Shown: positions 27,380-35,513 of the stretch, piece by piece
Layout of the letters: every line of letters starts with the position of its first letter
Numbering within the stretch: the first letter of the stretch is position 1
Assembly: GCF_049446155.1 (NCBI RefSeq)
Contig: NZ_JBMSEE010000010.1
Coordinates: 124,001-188,000 of the forward strand
Source: Rivibacter sp049446155
Lineage (GTDB): Bacteria; Pseudomonadota; Gammaproteobacteria; Burkholderiales; Burkholderiaceae_C
Direction: 5' to 3'
DNA length: 64,000 nucleotides
Notes under the pieces: generated by a model
Seen by the model: the letters and a program-made list of their open reading frames with translations, nothing else
Database searches by the model: none
What the model was told of the DNA's origin: nothing
Position numbers and translations under genes: made by a program

Positions 27380-28408
27380 TCAGGAGCCGGTGCGCGCCGC
27401 CGTGCCGGCGGTGACCGGGTCGGCCGAGCTGCCCGGCATGTTGGCTTCGATCCAGTGACGCACGCGCTCGGCGTCGCCCAGGCGGGTGTACTTGCCGGCC
27501 GAGTCGAGGAAGACCATCACCAGCTTGCGGCCGGCCAGGCGGGCCTGCATCACCAGGCAGCGGCCGGCCTCGGAGATGTAGCCGGTCTTCTGGAGGTCGA
27601 TCTCCCACTCGGGGTTGAGCACCAGGCGGTTCGTCGTGCGGTACTGCAGCGTGCGCCGGCCCACCGACACCGCGTACTCGGGCGAGGTCGACAGCTCGCG
27701 GATCAGCGGATAGTTCGACGCCGCGCCCACCAGCACCGCCAGGTCCTTCGCGCTCGACTGGTTGCGGCTGGACAGGCCCGTGGGCTCGACATAGTGCGTG
27801 TCATGCATGCCCAGCAACTTGGCCTTGGCGTTCATCGCCGCGACGAAGGCCTCGAGCCCGCCCGGGTAGGCGCGGCCCAACGCGTGGGCGGCGCGGTTCT
27901 CGGACGACATCAGCGCCAGGTGAAGCATCTCGCCGCGCGTCAGCGTGGTGCCCGGGCGCAGGCGCGAACCGCTGCCCTTCTCGGTGTCGATGTCCTCGCT
28001 GGTGATGGTCAACGGCTCGTCCATCGAAAGCCCGGCATCGAGCACGACGACCGAGGTCATCAGCTTGGTCAGCGAAGCGATCGGCAGCACGGCCTGGGCA
28101 TTCTTGTCGACCAGCACCTCGTTCGTGTCCTGGTCGATCACGAAGGCGACGCTCGACTTCAGGTCGAGCGGATCATCGGTCTTGCGCAGCCCGGCGAGCT
28201 GGCCGGCGGACGGCCGCTCGGCGACGACCTTGGCGCTGGCGCGGCGCTTGGTCGCCTTGACCGACGGCTTCTTGGCCGCCTTCGCCGTCGCGGCGCGGGA
28301 TTTCTGCGTCTGAGCAGACGCGGCCTGCGGCGCGGCCATCAGCACGAAGGCGGCCAGACCCAGGATCCACAGGGACTGCATCAGCAAGCGGTAGGAACGA
28401 ATCGACAC
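27380..28408 (-). CDS. pbpG: D-alanyl-D-alanine endopeptidase, PBP7 type
   Basis: 342-residue S11 serine peptidase that cleaves peptidoglycan cross-links in the periplasm. The three penicillin-binding motifs are in place: Ser112-Leu-Thr-Lys115 (IASLTKLM), Ser169-Glu-Asn171 and Lys274-Thr-Gly276 (QKTGYISEAG). A signal peptide ends near AASAQ (residue 33), followed by a Lys/Ala-rich basic linker (about 36-62) that may bind the sacculus. GTG 28408 is preceded by GGGGA at eight bases; ATG 28381 is an alternative that would shorten the signal peptide. Single-gene unit between two strong terminators. Confidence 0.9.
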   Translation of the reverse strand: MSIRSYRLLMQSLWILGLAAFVLMAAPQAASAQTQKSRAATAKAAKKPSVKATKRRASAKVVAERPSAGQLAGLRKTDDPLDLKSSVAFVIDQDTNEVLVDKNAQAVLPIASLTKLMTSVVVLDAGLSMDEPLTITSEDIDTEKGSGSRLRPGTTLTRGEMLHLALMSSENRAAHALGRAYPGGLEAFVAAMNAKAKLLGMHDTHYVEPTGLSSRNQSSAKDLAVLVGAASNYPLIRELSTSPEYAVSVGRRTLQYRTTNRLVLNPEWEIDLQKTGYISEAGRCLVMQARLAGRKLVMVFLDSAGKYTRLGDAERVRHWIEANMPGSSADPVTAGTAARTGS

Positions 28409-28450
28409 AGTCAAATCCCCAGAACGTGGCGCGAGTCTAGGCCAAAGAAA

Positions 28451-28484
28451 AAAGGTGCGCAAGATCAAGAACTTGCGCACCTTT
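28451..28484 (-). terminator. Strong intrinsic terminator of leuA
   Basis: On the minus strand a 13-bp stem (AAAGGTGCGCAAG / CTTGCGCACCTTT, including flanking A-T pairs) with an 8-base loop is followed by TTTTCTTT. A second perfect 7-bp hairpin (28485-28501, CCTCGAA / TTCGAGG) lies between it and the leuA stop, giving a tandem hairpin end. Confidence 0.9.
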
Positions 28485-28514
28485 CCTCGAAACCTTCGAG
28501 GTTTACCCGTGGTT

Positions 28515-30056
28515 TCATCCCTGGGCGGCCACGCGCTCCTGCTTGCTATGGAGCTTGTTCAGCGCCGCGAGGTAGGCCTTTGCCGACGCGACGACGATGT
28601 CCGGGTCCGCTCCAACCCCATTGACGACGCGGCCCGCATGCTGGAGCCGAACCGTGACCTCGCCCTGCGATTCTGTGCTGCCCGAGGTGATGGCGTTCAC
28701 CGAATAAAGCAGCATTTCCGCACCGCTTTCCACCTTGGATTCGATCGCCTTCAGGCTCGCGTCGACGGGGCCATTGCCGTCGCTTTCAGCGTGGTACTCG
28801 ACCTCCCCGACCGCAAACGCCACCTTGGCATGCGGGCGCTCGCCGGTGCCGGAGTGCTGGTCCAGCGACAGCAAGCGGTAGGTTTCCTGTTCGTGGGTCA
28901 CGCTCTCGTCGCCGACCAGGGCAATGATGTCCTCGTCGAAGATCTCGCTCTTGCGGTCGGCCAGATCCTTGAAGCGCGCAAAGGCGGCGTTGATGTCGGC
29001 CTCGGACTCGAGCTCGATGCCCAGCTCCTGCAAGCGCTGCTTGAACGCGTTGCGCCCGCTCAGCTTGCCGAGCACGATCTTGTTGGCGCTCCAGCCTACG
29101 TCCTCGGCGCGCATGATCTCGTAGGTGTCGCGCGCCTTGAGCACGCCGTCCTGGTGGATGCCAGAGGCATGCGCGAAGGCGTTCGCGCCCACCACGGCCT
29201 TGTTGGGCTGCACGACGAAGCCGGTGGTCTGCGAGACCATGCGCGAAGCCGGCACGATCTGCGTGGTGTCGATGCCGACCTCGAGGCCGAAGTAGTCGCG
29301 GCGGGTCTTCACCGCCATCACGACCTCCTCCAGCGAGCAGTTGCCCGCGCGCTCGCCCAGGCCGTTGATCGTGCACTCGACCTGCCGCGCGCCGCCGATC
29401 TTGACGCCGGCCAGCGAGTTGGCGACCGCCATGCCGAGATCGTTGTGGCAGTGCACCGACCAGATCGCCTTGTCGGAGTTGGGCACGCGCTCGCGCAGCA
29501 TGCGGATGAACTCGCCGTAGAGCTCGGGGATGCCGTAGCCCACGGTATCGGGCACGTTGATCGTCGTTGCGCCTTCGGCGATCACGCCCTCGAGCACGCG
29601 GCACAGGAAGTCGGGATCGGAACGGTAGCCGTCCTCGGGTGAGAACTCGATGTCGCCGCAGAGGTTGCGCGCGAAGCGCACCGCCAGCTTCGCCTGCTCG
29701 AGCACCTGCTCGCGCGTCATGCGCAGCTTCTTCTCCATGTGGAGCTCGCTGGTGGCGATGAAGGTGTGGATGCGCGAGCGCGCCGCGCCCTTGAGCGCCT
29801 CGGCCGCGCGCGCGATGTCGCGGTCGTTGGCGCGCGCGAGCGAGCAGACGGTGGACTCCTTGATCGCGTCGGCGATCGACTTCACGGCCTCGAAGTCGCC
29901 GTTGCTCGACGCGGCGAAGCCGGCTTCGATCACGTCGACACGCAGTCGCTCCAGTTGGCGCGCGATGCGCAGCTTCTCCTCGCGCGTCATCGAGGCGCCG
30001 GGCGACTGTTCGCCGTCACGCAAGGTGGTGTCGAAGATGATCAGCTTGTCGGACAT
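28515..30056 (-). CDS. leuA: 2-isopropylmalate synthase LeuA
   Basis: 513-residue enzyme condensing acetyl-CoA with 2-oxoisovalerate, the first committed step of leucine synthesis, and normally inhibited by leucine. The HMGL-like TIM-barrel opens with FDTTLRDGEQSPG (residues about 9-21, containing the metal-binding Asp), with VHCHNDLGMAVANSL at about 200 holding the HxH metal ligands and NGLGERAGNCSLEE following; the C-terminal regulatory LeuA dimerisation domain covers about 390-505. ATG 30056 has GGAGAG upstream. Expression is almost certainly controlled by the leucine attenuator in the 209 bases between it and pssA. Confidence 0.98.
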   Translation of the reverse strand: MSDKLIIFDTTLRDGEQSPGASMTREEKLRIARQLERLRVDVIEAGFAASSNGDFEAVKSIADAIKESTVCSLARANDRDIARAAEALKGAARSRIHTFIATSELHMEKKLRMTREQVLEQAKLAVRFARNLCGDIEFSPEDGYRSDPDFLCRVLEGVIAEGATTINVPDTVGYGIPELYGEFIRMLRERVPNSDKAIWSVHCHNDLGMAVANSLAGVKIGGARQVECTINGLGERAGNCSLEEVVMAVKTRRDYFGLEVGIDTTQIVPASRMVSQTTGFVVQPNKAVVGANAFAHASGIHQDGVLKARDTYEIMRAEDVGWSANKIVLGKLSGRNAFKQRLQELGIELESEADINAAFARFKDLADRKSEIFDEDIIALVGDESVTHEQETYRLLSLDQHSGTGERPHAKVAFAVGEVEYHAESDGNGPVDASLKAIESKVESGAEMLLYSVNAITSGSTESQGEVTVRLQHAGRVVNGVGADPDIVVASAKAYLAALNKLHSKQERVAAQG

Positions 30057-30070
30057 GGGACTCTCCGTGG

Positions 30071-30114
30071 CCAGCGTCGCTCGAGAGGGAAATGAAAACG
30101 GCCCGCGACGCTGG
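30071..30114 (-). promoter_or_regulatory. Alternative pairing between attenuator loop and leuA ribosome-site region
   Basis: On the minus strand CCAGCGTCGC (30105-30114), which lies in the loop and 3' arm of the attenuator terminator, is perfectly complementary to GCGACGCTGG (30071-30080), close before the leuA GGAGAG. The two pairings exclude each other, so this helix could compete with the terminator or hold the ribosome-site region near a hairpin in read-through RNA. Confidence 0.5.
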
Positions 30115-30130
30115 TATGCGCGCGGGCCGT
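30098..30130 (-). terminator. leuA attenuator terminator
   Basis: On the minus strand ACGGCCCGCG and CGCGGGCCGT form a 10-bp stem with a 13-base loop, followed directly by TTTTCATTT. It lies 28 bases after the stop codon of the leucine leader peptide and 41 bases before the leuA ATG, the arrangement expected for transcription attenuation. The 5' arm region CCGCGCGC can alternatively pair with GCGCGCG at the end of the leader reading frame, giving an antiterminator. Confidence 0.8.
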
Positions 30131-30158
30131 GATGCGGAATTCGGATGGACGAAGACGA

Positions 30159-30215
30159 TCAGCGCGCGCGAAGCACTCCTAGAAGAAGTAGCAGCGAAAT
30201 GCGGCGAAACGTCAT
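30159..30215 (-). CDS. leuL: leuA leader peptide (leucine attenuator)
   Basis: 18-codon reading frame encoding MTFRRISLLLLLGVLRAR with five consecutive leucine codons (CTG CTA CTT CTT CTA) and a sixth CTT shortly after. CTA and CTT are rare in this GC-rich sequence, so scarce leucyl-tRNA would stall ribosomes here. The frame ends in TGA just before an intrinsic terminator ahead of leuA. No ribosome site precedes the ATG; a TATATT -10 element ends seven bases upstream, so the mRNA may start at or next to the ATG (leaderless). The coding logic is the same as leuL of enterobacteria, with unrelated sequence. Confidence 0.85.
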   Translation of the reverse strand: MTFRRISLLLLLGVLRAR

Positions 30216-30222
30216 GGCGGCC

Positions 30223-30228
30223 AATATA
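30223..30228 (-). promoter_or_regulatory. -10 element (TATATT) for leuL-leuA
   Basis: TATATT on the minus strand, the best -10 match in the pssA-leuA gap and seven bases from the leader ATG. No convincing TTGACA-like -35 at 16-18 bases. If used, transcription would begin at about the leader start codon. Confidence 0.5.
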
Positions 30229-30265
30229 GCACGCAGCCTTGCGGGCGCGGCTCAGGATTTCGCTA

Positions 30266-31141
30266 TCAGCCGTGCAGGCCGCGCTCGTCGGGCTCGTCGG
30301 TCGAGGTGGCGATCACGCTGACGGGCTTGCCCTTGAGGCGCTTCCAGACATAGACGCCGTAGCCCGACAGTCCGTAGATCACGAACAGCCCGAACAGCAC
30401 CGTCGGCGGATGGATGTTGATCACCGCGATGCCCAGCGCGATCGCGACGATCACGATGAAGGGCACCGAGCGCTTGAAGCTCACGTCCTTGAAGCTGTAG
30501 AAGGGCACGTTGGTGACCATCGTCAAACCGGCGAAGAGCGTGAACCCGAAGGCAACCCAGGCGAGCCATTCGATCTCGCGCGCGCCGTGGAAGCCGGCGT
30601 CGTCCATCAGCCAGATGAAGCCCACCACCAGCGCCGCCGCCGCCGGACTCGGCAGGCCTTGGAAGAAGCGCTTGTCGACGACGCCGATGTTGGTGTTGAA
30701 GCGCGCCAGGCGCAGCGCGGCGCCCGCGCAATAGACGAAGGCCGCGATCCAGCCGAGCTTGCCCAGGCCCTTGAGCGCCCATTCGTAGACGATCAGCGCC
30801 GGTGCGGCGCCGAAGGACACCATGTCCGACAGGCTGTCCATCTGCTCGCCGAACGCGCTTTGCGTGTTGGTCATGCGCGCGACGCGGCCATCGAGGCTGT
30901 CGAGCACCATGGCGCTGAAGATGCCGATCGCGGCGTTCTCGAAGCGCCCATTCATCGCCATCACGATCGCGTAGAAGCCGCCGAACAGCGCCGCGAGCGT
31001 GAACAGGTTGGGAAGGATGTAGATGCCCTTGCGGCGCGGACGGCGCGCGGGCTCTTCGGTCTCGTCGTCGTGCTGGTCTTCGGGCAACGCTGCGCCGTCG
31101 TGCATCGGGGTACCGCTCGCGTCGGTTGAGGTGGGGTGCAT
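30266..31141 (-). CDS. pssA: CDP-diacylglycerol-serine O-phosphatidyltransferase
   Basis: 291-residue integral membrane enzyme making phosphatidylserine from CDP-diacylglycerol and serine. The CDP-alcohol phosphotransferase motif is complete: LDGRVARMTNTQSAFG followed by EQMDSLSDMVSFG (D-G-x2-A-R-x8-G-x3-D-x3-D), at about residues 83-108, and about seven hydrophobic segments follow. The first 45 residues are acidic and polar with the GIYILPNLFT entry helix after. Start ATG 31141 (MHPTSTD) is chosen; ATG 31105 is possible, and a TTG at 31174 is excluded because it lies in the ilvC terminator hairpin. Lies between ilvC and leuA as in many betaproteobacteria, but without the usual psd neighbour. 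Confidence 0.92.
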   Translation of the reverse strand: MHPTSTDASGTPMHDGAALPEDQHDDETEEPARRPRRKGIYILPNLFTLAALFGGFYAIVMAMNGRFENAAIGIFSAMVLDSLDGRVARMTNTQSAFGEQMDSLSDMVSFGAAPALIVYEWALKGLGKLGWIAAFVYCAGAALRLARFNTNIGVVDKRFFQGLPSPAAAALVVGFIWLMDDAGFHGAREIEWLAWVAFGFTLFAGLTMVTNVPFYSFKDVSFKRSVPFIVIVAIALGIAVINIHPPTVLFGLFVIYGLSGYGVYVWKRLKGKPVSVIATSTDEPDERGLHG

Positions 31142-31172
31142 GGACTGAAAGGATAACGCAGGGTCCCCAAGC

Positions 31173-31206
31173 AAAAAGGCCGCGCGCCTTGCGGCTGCGC
31201 GGCCTT
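31173..31206 (-). terminator. Intrinsic terminator of ilvC
   Basis: On the minus strand AAGGCCGCGC (31206-31197) and GCGCGGCCTT (31185-31176) form a 10-bp stem with an 11-base loop, followed by TTTGC so that five Ts run from the stem. It ends the ilvBHC unit 18 bases past the ilvC stop, so pssA needs read-through or its own promoter. Confidence 0.88.
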
Positions 31207-31223
31207 CCTGCCGGCAAGGACGC

Positions 31224-32240
31224 TCAGTTCTTGGACTGGTCGACCAGCTTGTTCTTCGCGATCCACGGCATCATCGCGCGCAGCTTGGCGCCCACGACCT
31301 CGATGTCGTGCTCGGCGGTCAGGCGGCGGCGCGACAGCAGCGTCGGCGCGCCGGCGCGGTTCTCGAGGATGAAGCTCTTGGCGTACTCGCCGGTCTGGAT
31401 GTCCTTCAGGCACTGGCGCATCGCGTCCTTGGTCGCCTCGGTCACAACCTTGGGCCCGGTCACGTACTCGCCGTACTCGGCGTTGTTCGAGATCGAGTAG
31501 TTCATGTTCGCGATGCCGCCTTCGTAGATCAGGTCGACGATGAGCTTGAGCTCGTGCAGGCACTCGAAGTACGCCATCTCGGGCGCGTAGCCGGCCTCGA
31601 CCAGCGTCTCGAAGCCGGCCTTGATCAGCTCGACGGTGCCGCCGCACAGCACGGCCTGCTCGCCGAACAGGTCGGTCTCGGTCTCCTCGCGGAAGCTGGT
31701 CTCGATGATGCCGGCCTTGCCGCCGCCGTTGGCCGCCGCATAGCTCAGCGCGAGGTCGCGCGCCTTGCCGGACTTGTCGGCGTGCACGGCCACCAGGTGC
31801 GGCACGCCACCGCCGTGCACGTAGGTGTTGCGCACCGTGTGGCCCGGCGCCTTGGGCGCGACCATCCAGACGTCGAGGTCAGCGCGCGGCACGACCTGGC
31901 CGTAGTGCACGTTGAAGCCGTGAGCGAAAGCGAGCGACGCCCCCTCGCGGATGTTCGGCTCGACGTCGTTCTTGTAGACCGCAGCGATCTGCTCGTCGGG
32001 CAGCAGGATCATCACCACGTCGGCGCCCTTCACGGCCTCGGCCACCTCGGCGACCTTGAGGCCGGCCTTCTCGGCCTTGCTCCACGACGCGCCGCTCTTG
32101 CGCAGGCCGACCGTCACCTTGACGCCGCTGTCGTTGAGGTTCTGCGCGTGTGCGTGGCCCTGCGAGCCGTAGCCCACGATCGTGACGTTCTTGCCCTTGA
32201 TCAGGGAGAGGTCGGTGTCCTTGTCGTAGTAGACCTTCAT
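31224..32240 (-). CDS. ilvC: Ketol-acid reductoisomerase IlvC (class I)
   Basis: 338-residue enzyme converting acetolactate or acetohydroxybutyrate to dihydroxy acids with NADPH and Mg2+. The N-terminal Rossmann site is VTIVGYGSQGHAHAQNL (about 18-34) with the RKSGASWSKAE beta2-alphaB loop expected for NADPH use; the knotted C-terminal domain holds the metal ligands in GEQAVLCGG and FECLHELKLIVDLIYEGG. Length is that of the short class I form. ATG 32240 has GGAGAAG upstream. Third gene of ilvB-ilvH-ilvC. Confidence 0.98.
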   Translation of the reverse strand: MKVYYDKDTDLSLIKGKNVTIVGYGSQGHAHAQNLNDSGVKVTVGLRKSGASWSKAEKAGLKVAEVAEAVKGADVVMILLPDEQIAAVYKNDVEPNIREGASLAFAHGFNVHYGQVVPRADLDVWMVAPKAPGHTVRNTYVHGGGVPHLVAVHADKSGKARDLALSYAAANGGGKAGIIETSFREETETDLFGEQAVLCGGTVELIKAGFETLVEAGYAPEMAYFECLHELKLIVDLIYEGGIANMNYSISNNAEYGEYVTGPKVVTEATKDAMRQCLKDIQTGEYAKSFILENRAGAPTLLSRRRLTAEHDIEVVGAKLRAMMPWIAKNKLVDQSKN

Positions 32241-32277
32241 GTTGGCTTCTCCAGTCGAAATGCTGCGGGGGTTCAGT

Positions 32278-32769
32278 TCAGACGCGCAGGATGCGCTCGC
32301 CGCGACCGATCCCGCTGGTGCCGGTGCGCACGGTTTCCAAAATGGCGGTGCGGTCCACCGCCTCGATGAACGCATCGAGCTTCGACGTGTCGCCGGTGAG
32401 CTCGATCGTGTAGGTCTTCTCGGTGACGTCGATGATGCGTCCGCGGAAGATGTCGGCCATGCGCTTCATCTCCTCGCGCTCTTTGCCGACGGCGCGCACC
32501 TTGATGAGCATAAGCTCGCGCTCGAGGTAGGCGCCTTCGGTGAGGTCGACGACCTTGACCACGTCGATCAGCCGGTTCAGGTGCTTGGTGATCTGCTCGA
32601 TCACGTCGTCGCTGCCGGTGGTGACGATGGTCATGCGCGACAGCGAGGAGTCCTCGGTGGTCGCAACGGTCAGGCTTTCGATGTTGTAGCCGCGCGCCGA
32701 AAACAGCGCGACCACGCGGGAGAGCGCTCCGGGCTCGTTCTCCAGCAAGAGGGCAATGATGTGTTTCAC
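32278..32769 (-). CDS. ilvH: Acetolactate synthase small subunit
   Basis: 163-residue regulatory subunit: an N-terminal ACT domain (HIIALLLENEPGALSRVVALFSARGYNIESLTV) that binds valine, then the C-terminal ALS small-subunit domain. It activates and gives valine feedback to the catalytic subunit. It is 160 bases downstream of ilvB and 37 bases before ilvC. The ilvB-ilvH gap holds a short 6-bp hairpin (32797-32811) and nothing coding. Confidence 0.97.
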   Translation of the reverse strand: MKHIIALLLENEPGALSRVVALFSARGYNIESLTVATTEDSSLSRMTIVTTGSDDVIEQITKHLNRLIDVVKVVDLTEGAYLERELMLIKVRAVGKEREEMKRMADIFRGRIIDVTEKTYTIELTGDTSKLDAFIEAVDRTAILETVRTGTSGIGRGERILRV

Positions 32770-32929
32770 GATCGTGCGACGCGCTCTTCAAGCCGTCGGC
32801 GGTAACCGCCGGCCCTTGGCCACGCCCTTGATGGTTGGATGACGCTCGTCGAACCCGACCGCATCGCCTCCGGTGCGCCTGACGCGAAGCCGGCAAGCCT
32901 CGCGCCCTTGCACCGTCGGCGCTACGGCC

Positions 32930-34702
32930 TCACAGGTCCTCGGAGCCCAGCAGCATCTCGGTGATGCCCTTCCCGGCCTGCACCATCGGCCAGACGTTCT
33001 CGGTCGGGTCGGTGCGCACGTCGAGGAAGACGGTCCGGTCCTTCAGGCGGATGGCCTCGCGCAGGGCGGGCTCCACATCCGAAGGCTTCTCGACCAGCAG
33101 GCCGACGTGCCCGTAGGCCTCGGCGAGCTTGACGAAGTCCGGCAAGGCATCCATGTAGCTGTGCGAGTAGCGCCCGCCGTAGTCGAGCTCCTGCCACTGC
33201 CGCACCATGCCCAGGTAGCGGTTGTTCAGGCTGATGATCTTGACCGGCGTCTTGTACTGCTGGCAGGTCGAGAGCTCCTGGATGCACATCTGGATCGAGC
33301 CCTCGCCGGTGATGCAGAACACATCCGAATCCGGCTTGGCGAGCTTGATGCCCATTGCGTAGGGCAGGCCCACGCCCATCGTGCCGAGGCCGCCTGAGTT
33401 GATCCAGCGACGCGGCTCGTCGAAGCGGTAGAACTGCGCGGCCCACATCTGGTGCTGGCCGACGTCCGAGGTGACGTAGCAGTCGGTGCCGCGCGTGAGC
33501 TCCCACAGCTTCTCGACCACCGCCTGCGGCTTGATGACCTCGCTGCTGCGCTTGAACGACAGGCAGTCCTTCTTGCGCCACTCGTTGATCTGGCTCCACC
33601 AGGCGTTGATCGAGGCCGAATCCGGCTTCGCCTGCGCTTCCCTGATCTGCGCGATCAGCTCCTGCAGCACGTCCTTGACGTCGCCGACGATGGGGATGTC
33701 GACCTTCACGCGCTTGGAGATCGACGAGGGGTCGATGTCCACATGGACGATCTTGCGCTCCACCGACGAGAAGTGCTTCGGGTTGCCGATCACGCGGTCG
33801 TCGAAGCGCGCGCCCACGGCGAGCAGCACGTCGCAGTGCTGCATCGTCATGTTGGCCTCGTAGGTGCCGTGCATGCCGAGCATGCCCAGGAAGCGCGGGT
33901 CGGTGGCCGGGAACGCGCCCAGGCCCATCAGCGTGTTGGTGCAGGGATAGCCCAGCAGGTTGACCAGCTCGCGCAGTTCGGCACTGGCATTGCCCAGGAT
34001 CACGCCGCCACCGGTGTAGATGTAGGGCCGCTTGGCCGCCAGCAGCAGCGACACCGCCTTGCGGATCTGCCCACTGTGGCCCTTGCGCACCGGGTTGTAC
34101 GAACGCATCTCCACCCGCTCGGGGTAGTGGAACGCCGTGGTCTTGAGCGAGACGTCCTTCGGGATGTCGACCACCACCGGGCCGGGACGGCCGGTGCGGG
34201 CGATGTGGAAGGCTTTCTTGATCGTCGTCGCCAGGTCGCGCACGTCCTTGACCAGGAAGTTGTGCTTCACGATGGGGCGCGTGATGCCCACGGTGTCGCA
34301 TTCCTGGAACGCGTCGAGGCCGATGGCCGGCGTCGGGACCTGTCCCGTGATGATGACCATCGGGATCGAGTCCATGTAGGCGGTCGCGATGCCGGTCACG
34401 GCATTCGTGACGCCCGGCCCCGAGGTCACCAGCGCGACGCCGACCTCTCCGGTTGCGCGCGCGTAGCCGTCGGCCGCGTGGATCGCTGCCTGCTCGTGGC
34501 GCACGAGCACGTGCTCGATGGAATCCTGCTTGTACAGCGCGTCGTAGATGTAGAGCACGGCGCCGCCGGGGTAGCCCCAGAGGTGCTTCACACCTTCTGC
34601 CTGCAGGCAGCGGACGAGGATGTCGGAGCCGTTCAGCTCCTTGGAGGGGGTGTGCGGTTGTGCCGTAGCGGCACGCTTGACTTCCGCGGCAGACATGTCC
34701 AT
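32930..34702 (-). CDS. ilvB: Acetolactate synthase large subunit
   Basis: 590-residue thiamine-diphosphate enzyme that makes acetolactate or acetohydroxybutyrate, the first shared step of valine, leucine and isoleucine synthesis. Catalytic Glu70 lies in VRHEQAAIHAADGYARATG; the FAD-binding middle domain and the ThDP/Mg2+ motif starting GEGSIQMCIQELSTCQQ (about 455) are complete. ATG 34702 has AAGAGG eight bases upstream. A residual in-frame opening far upstream reads through the promoter region and is not coding. First gene of ilvBHC, divergent from the ECF sigma gene. Confidence 0.98.
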   Translation of the reverse strand: MDMSAAEVKRAATAQPHTPSKELNGSDILVRCLQAEGVKHLWGYPGGAVLYIYDALYKQDSIEHVLVRHEQAAIHAADGYARATGEVGVALVTSGPGVTNAVTGIATAYMDSIPMVIITGQVPTPAIGLDAFQECDTVGITRPIVKHNFLVKDVRDLATTIKKAFHIARTGRPGPVVVDIPKDVSLKTTAFHYPERVEMRSYNPVRKGHSGQIRKAVSLLLAAKRPYIYTGGGVILGNASAELRELVNLLGYPCTNTLMGLGAFPATDPRFLGMLGMHGTYEANMTMQHCDVLLAVGARFDDRVIGNPKHFSSVERKIVHVDIDPSSISKRVKVDIPIVGDVKDVLQELIAQIREAQAKPDSASINAWWSQINEWRKKDCLSFKRSSEVIKPQAVVEKLWELTRGTDCYVTSDVGQHQMWAAQFYRFDEPRRWINSGGLGTMGVGLPYAMGIKLAKPDSDVFCITGEGSIQMCIQELSTCQQYKTPVKIISLNNRYLGMVRQWQELDYGGRYSHSYMDALPDFVKLAEAYGHVGLLVEKPSDVEPALREAIRLKDRTVFLDVRTDPTENVWPMVQAGKGITEMLLGSEDL

Positions 34703-34949
34703 TTAGAACCTCTTGGTTGTTCTCTAACGAAGAACCTTCGGTGCCCCTCTCCGCGCCCTCGTGAGGCGGGTGTGGAGCCTGCGCGGTCAACGGATCGGGC
34801 GCCCGGGTCGGGCGGCCAATGAAGACCCAAACTGCGTTGTGCGAAGCAGCATTATGCACTGAGGCGGGGCCGCGCCACGCTGGTGCATGACCCGGTGACA
34901 TAATCCGCCGCGTTTTCGCCCACGCGATCAGCAACGCGACAGCGCCCCC
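34703..34949. promoter_or_regulatory. Divergent promoter region, ilvB / ECF sigma gene
   Basis: The 247-base gap holds two CATAAT -10-like elements pointing in opposite directions: 34849-34854 region on the minus strand (147 bases before ilvB) and 34899-34904 on the plus strand (46 bases before the sigma gene). Neither has a good -35. The ilvB side also has repeated AGAACC/GGTTCT words (34716-34740) that can form small alternative hairpins next to the ilvB ribosome site. Confidence 0.4.
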
Positions 34950-35513
34950 TTGGCCTCCGACCACGAACTCAGCGATTTCCTCAAGAGCGTCGAGAAGCGG
35001 GCCTTCAAGCGCACCGTCTATGCGGTGCGCGATGACGATGCCGCGCTCGACATCGTCCAGGACGCGATGATCCGGCTGGCCGAGAAGTACGCCGATCGGC
35101 CGGCGGCCGAGCTGCCGCTGCTGTTCCAGCGCATCCTCTCGAACGCGACGATGGACTGGTTTCGCCGCCAGAAGGTGCGCGGCGCGATCATGCAATCGTT
35201 CTCGGATTTCGAGTCCGATGGCGGCGACGGCGACTTCGACCTGCTGGAAACTCTGGCGCTGGGAACCGGCGAAGGCGTCGAAAGCGCTGCCGATGCTGTC
35301 CAGCGGGCGCAGTTCCTGCTAACGATCGAGGAAGAGGTCAGCCGCCTGCCGGGGCGTCAACGCGAGGCATTTCTTCTGCGTTACTGGGAAGAACTCGACG
35401 TCGCAGAGACGGCTGCTGCCATGGGTTGTTCCGAGGGCAGCGTCAAGACGCACTGCTCGCGCGCAGTGCACGCCTTGGCCAAGGCCCTCAGGGCGAAGGG
35501 TGTCGCACCATGA
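34950..35513 (+). CDS. ECF-type RNA polymerase sigma factor
   Basis: 187-residue sigma-70 family protein. Region 2 is at about 8-75 (AFKRTVYAVRDDDAALDIVQDAMIRLAEKY, and LFQRILSNATMDWFRRQKVR for -10 recognition); a Gly/Asp-rich spacer follows; region 4 at about 125-185 has LPGRQREAFLLRYWEELDVAETAAAMGCSEGSVKTH as its helix-turn-helix. The only start before region 2 is TTG at 34950, with no strong ribosome site, so translation is probably weak. Its stop overlaps the next gene by ATGA. The downstream one-helix membrane protein occupies the place of an anti-sigma factor. Confidence 0.92.
   Translation: MASDHELSDFLKSVEKRAFKRTVYAVRDDDAALDIVQDAMIRLAEKYADRPAAELPLLFQRILSNATMDWFRRQKVRGAIMQSFSDFESDGGDGDFDLLETLALGTGEGVESAADAVQRAQFLLTIEEEVSRLPGRQREAFLLRYWEELDVAETAAAMGCSEGSVKTHCSRAVHALAKALRAKGVAP

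Noticed and set aside
31142..31174. Longer pssA start at TTG 31174
   Set aside because: It falls within the ilvC terminator hairpin and has no ribosome site.
34787..34852. 21-codon frame upstream of ilvB considered as a branched-chain leader peptide (MLLRTTQFGSS...)
   Set aside because: It has no run of Leu, Ile or Val codons beyond an initial LL, no intrinsic terminator after it before ilvB, and its ATG lies inside the candidate -10.
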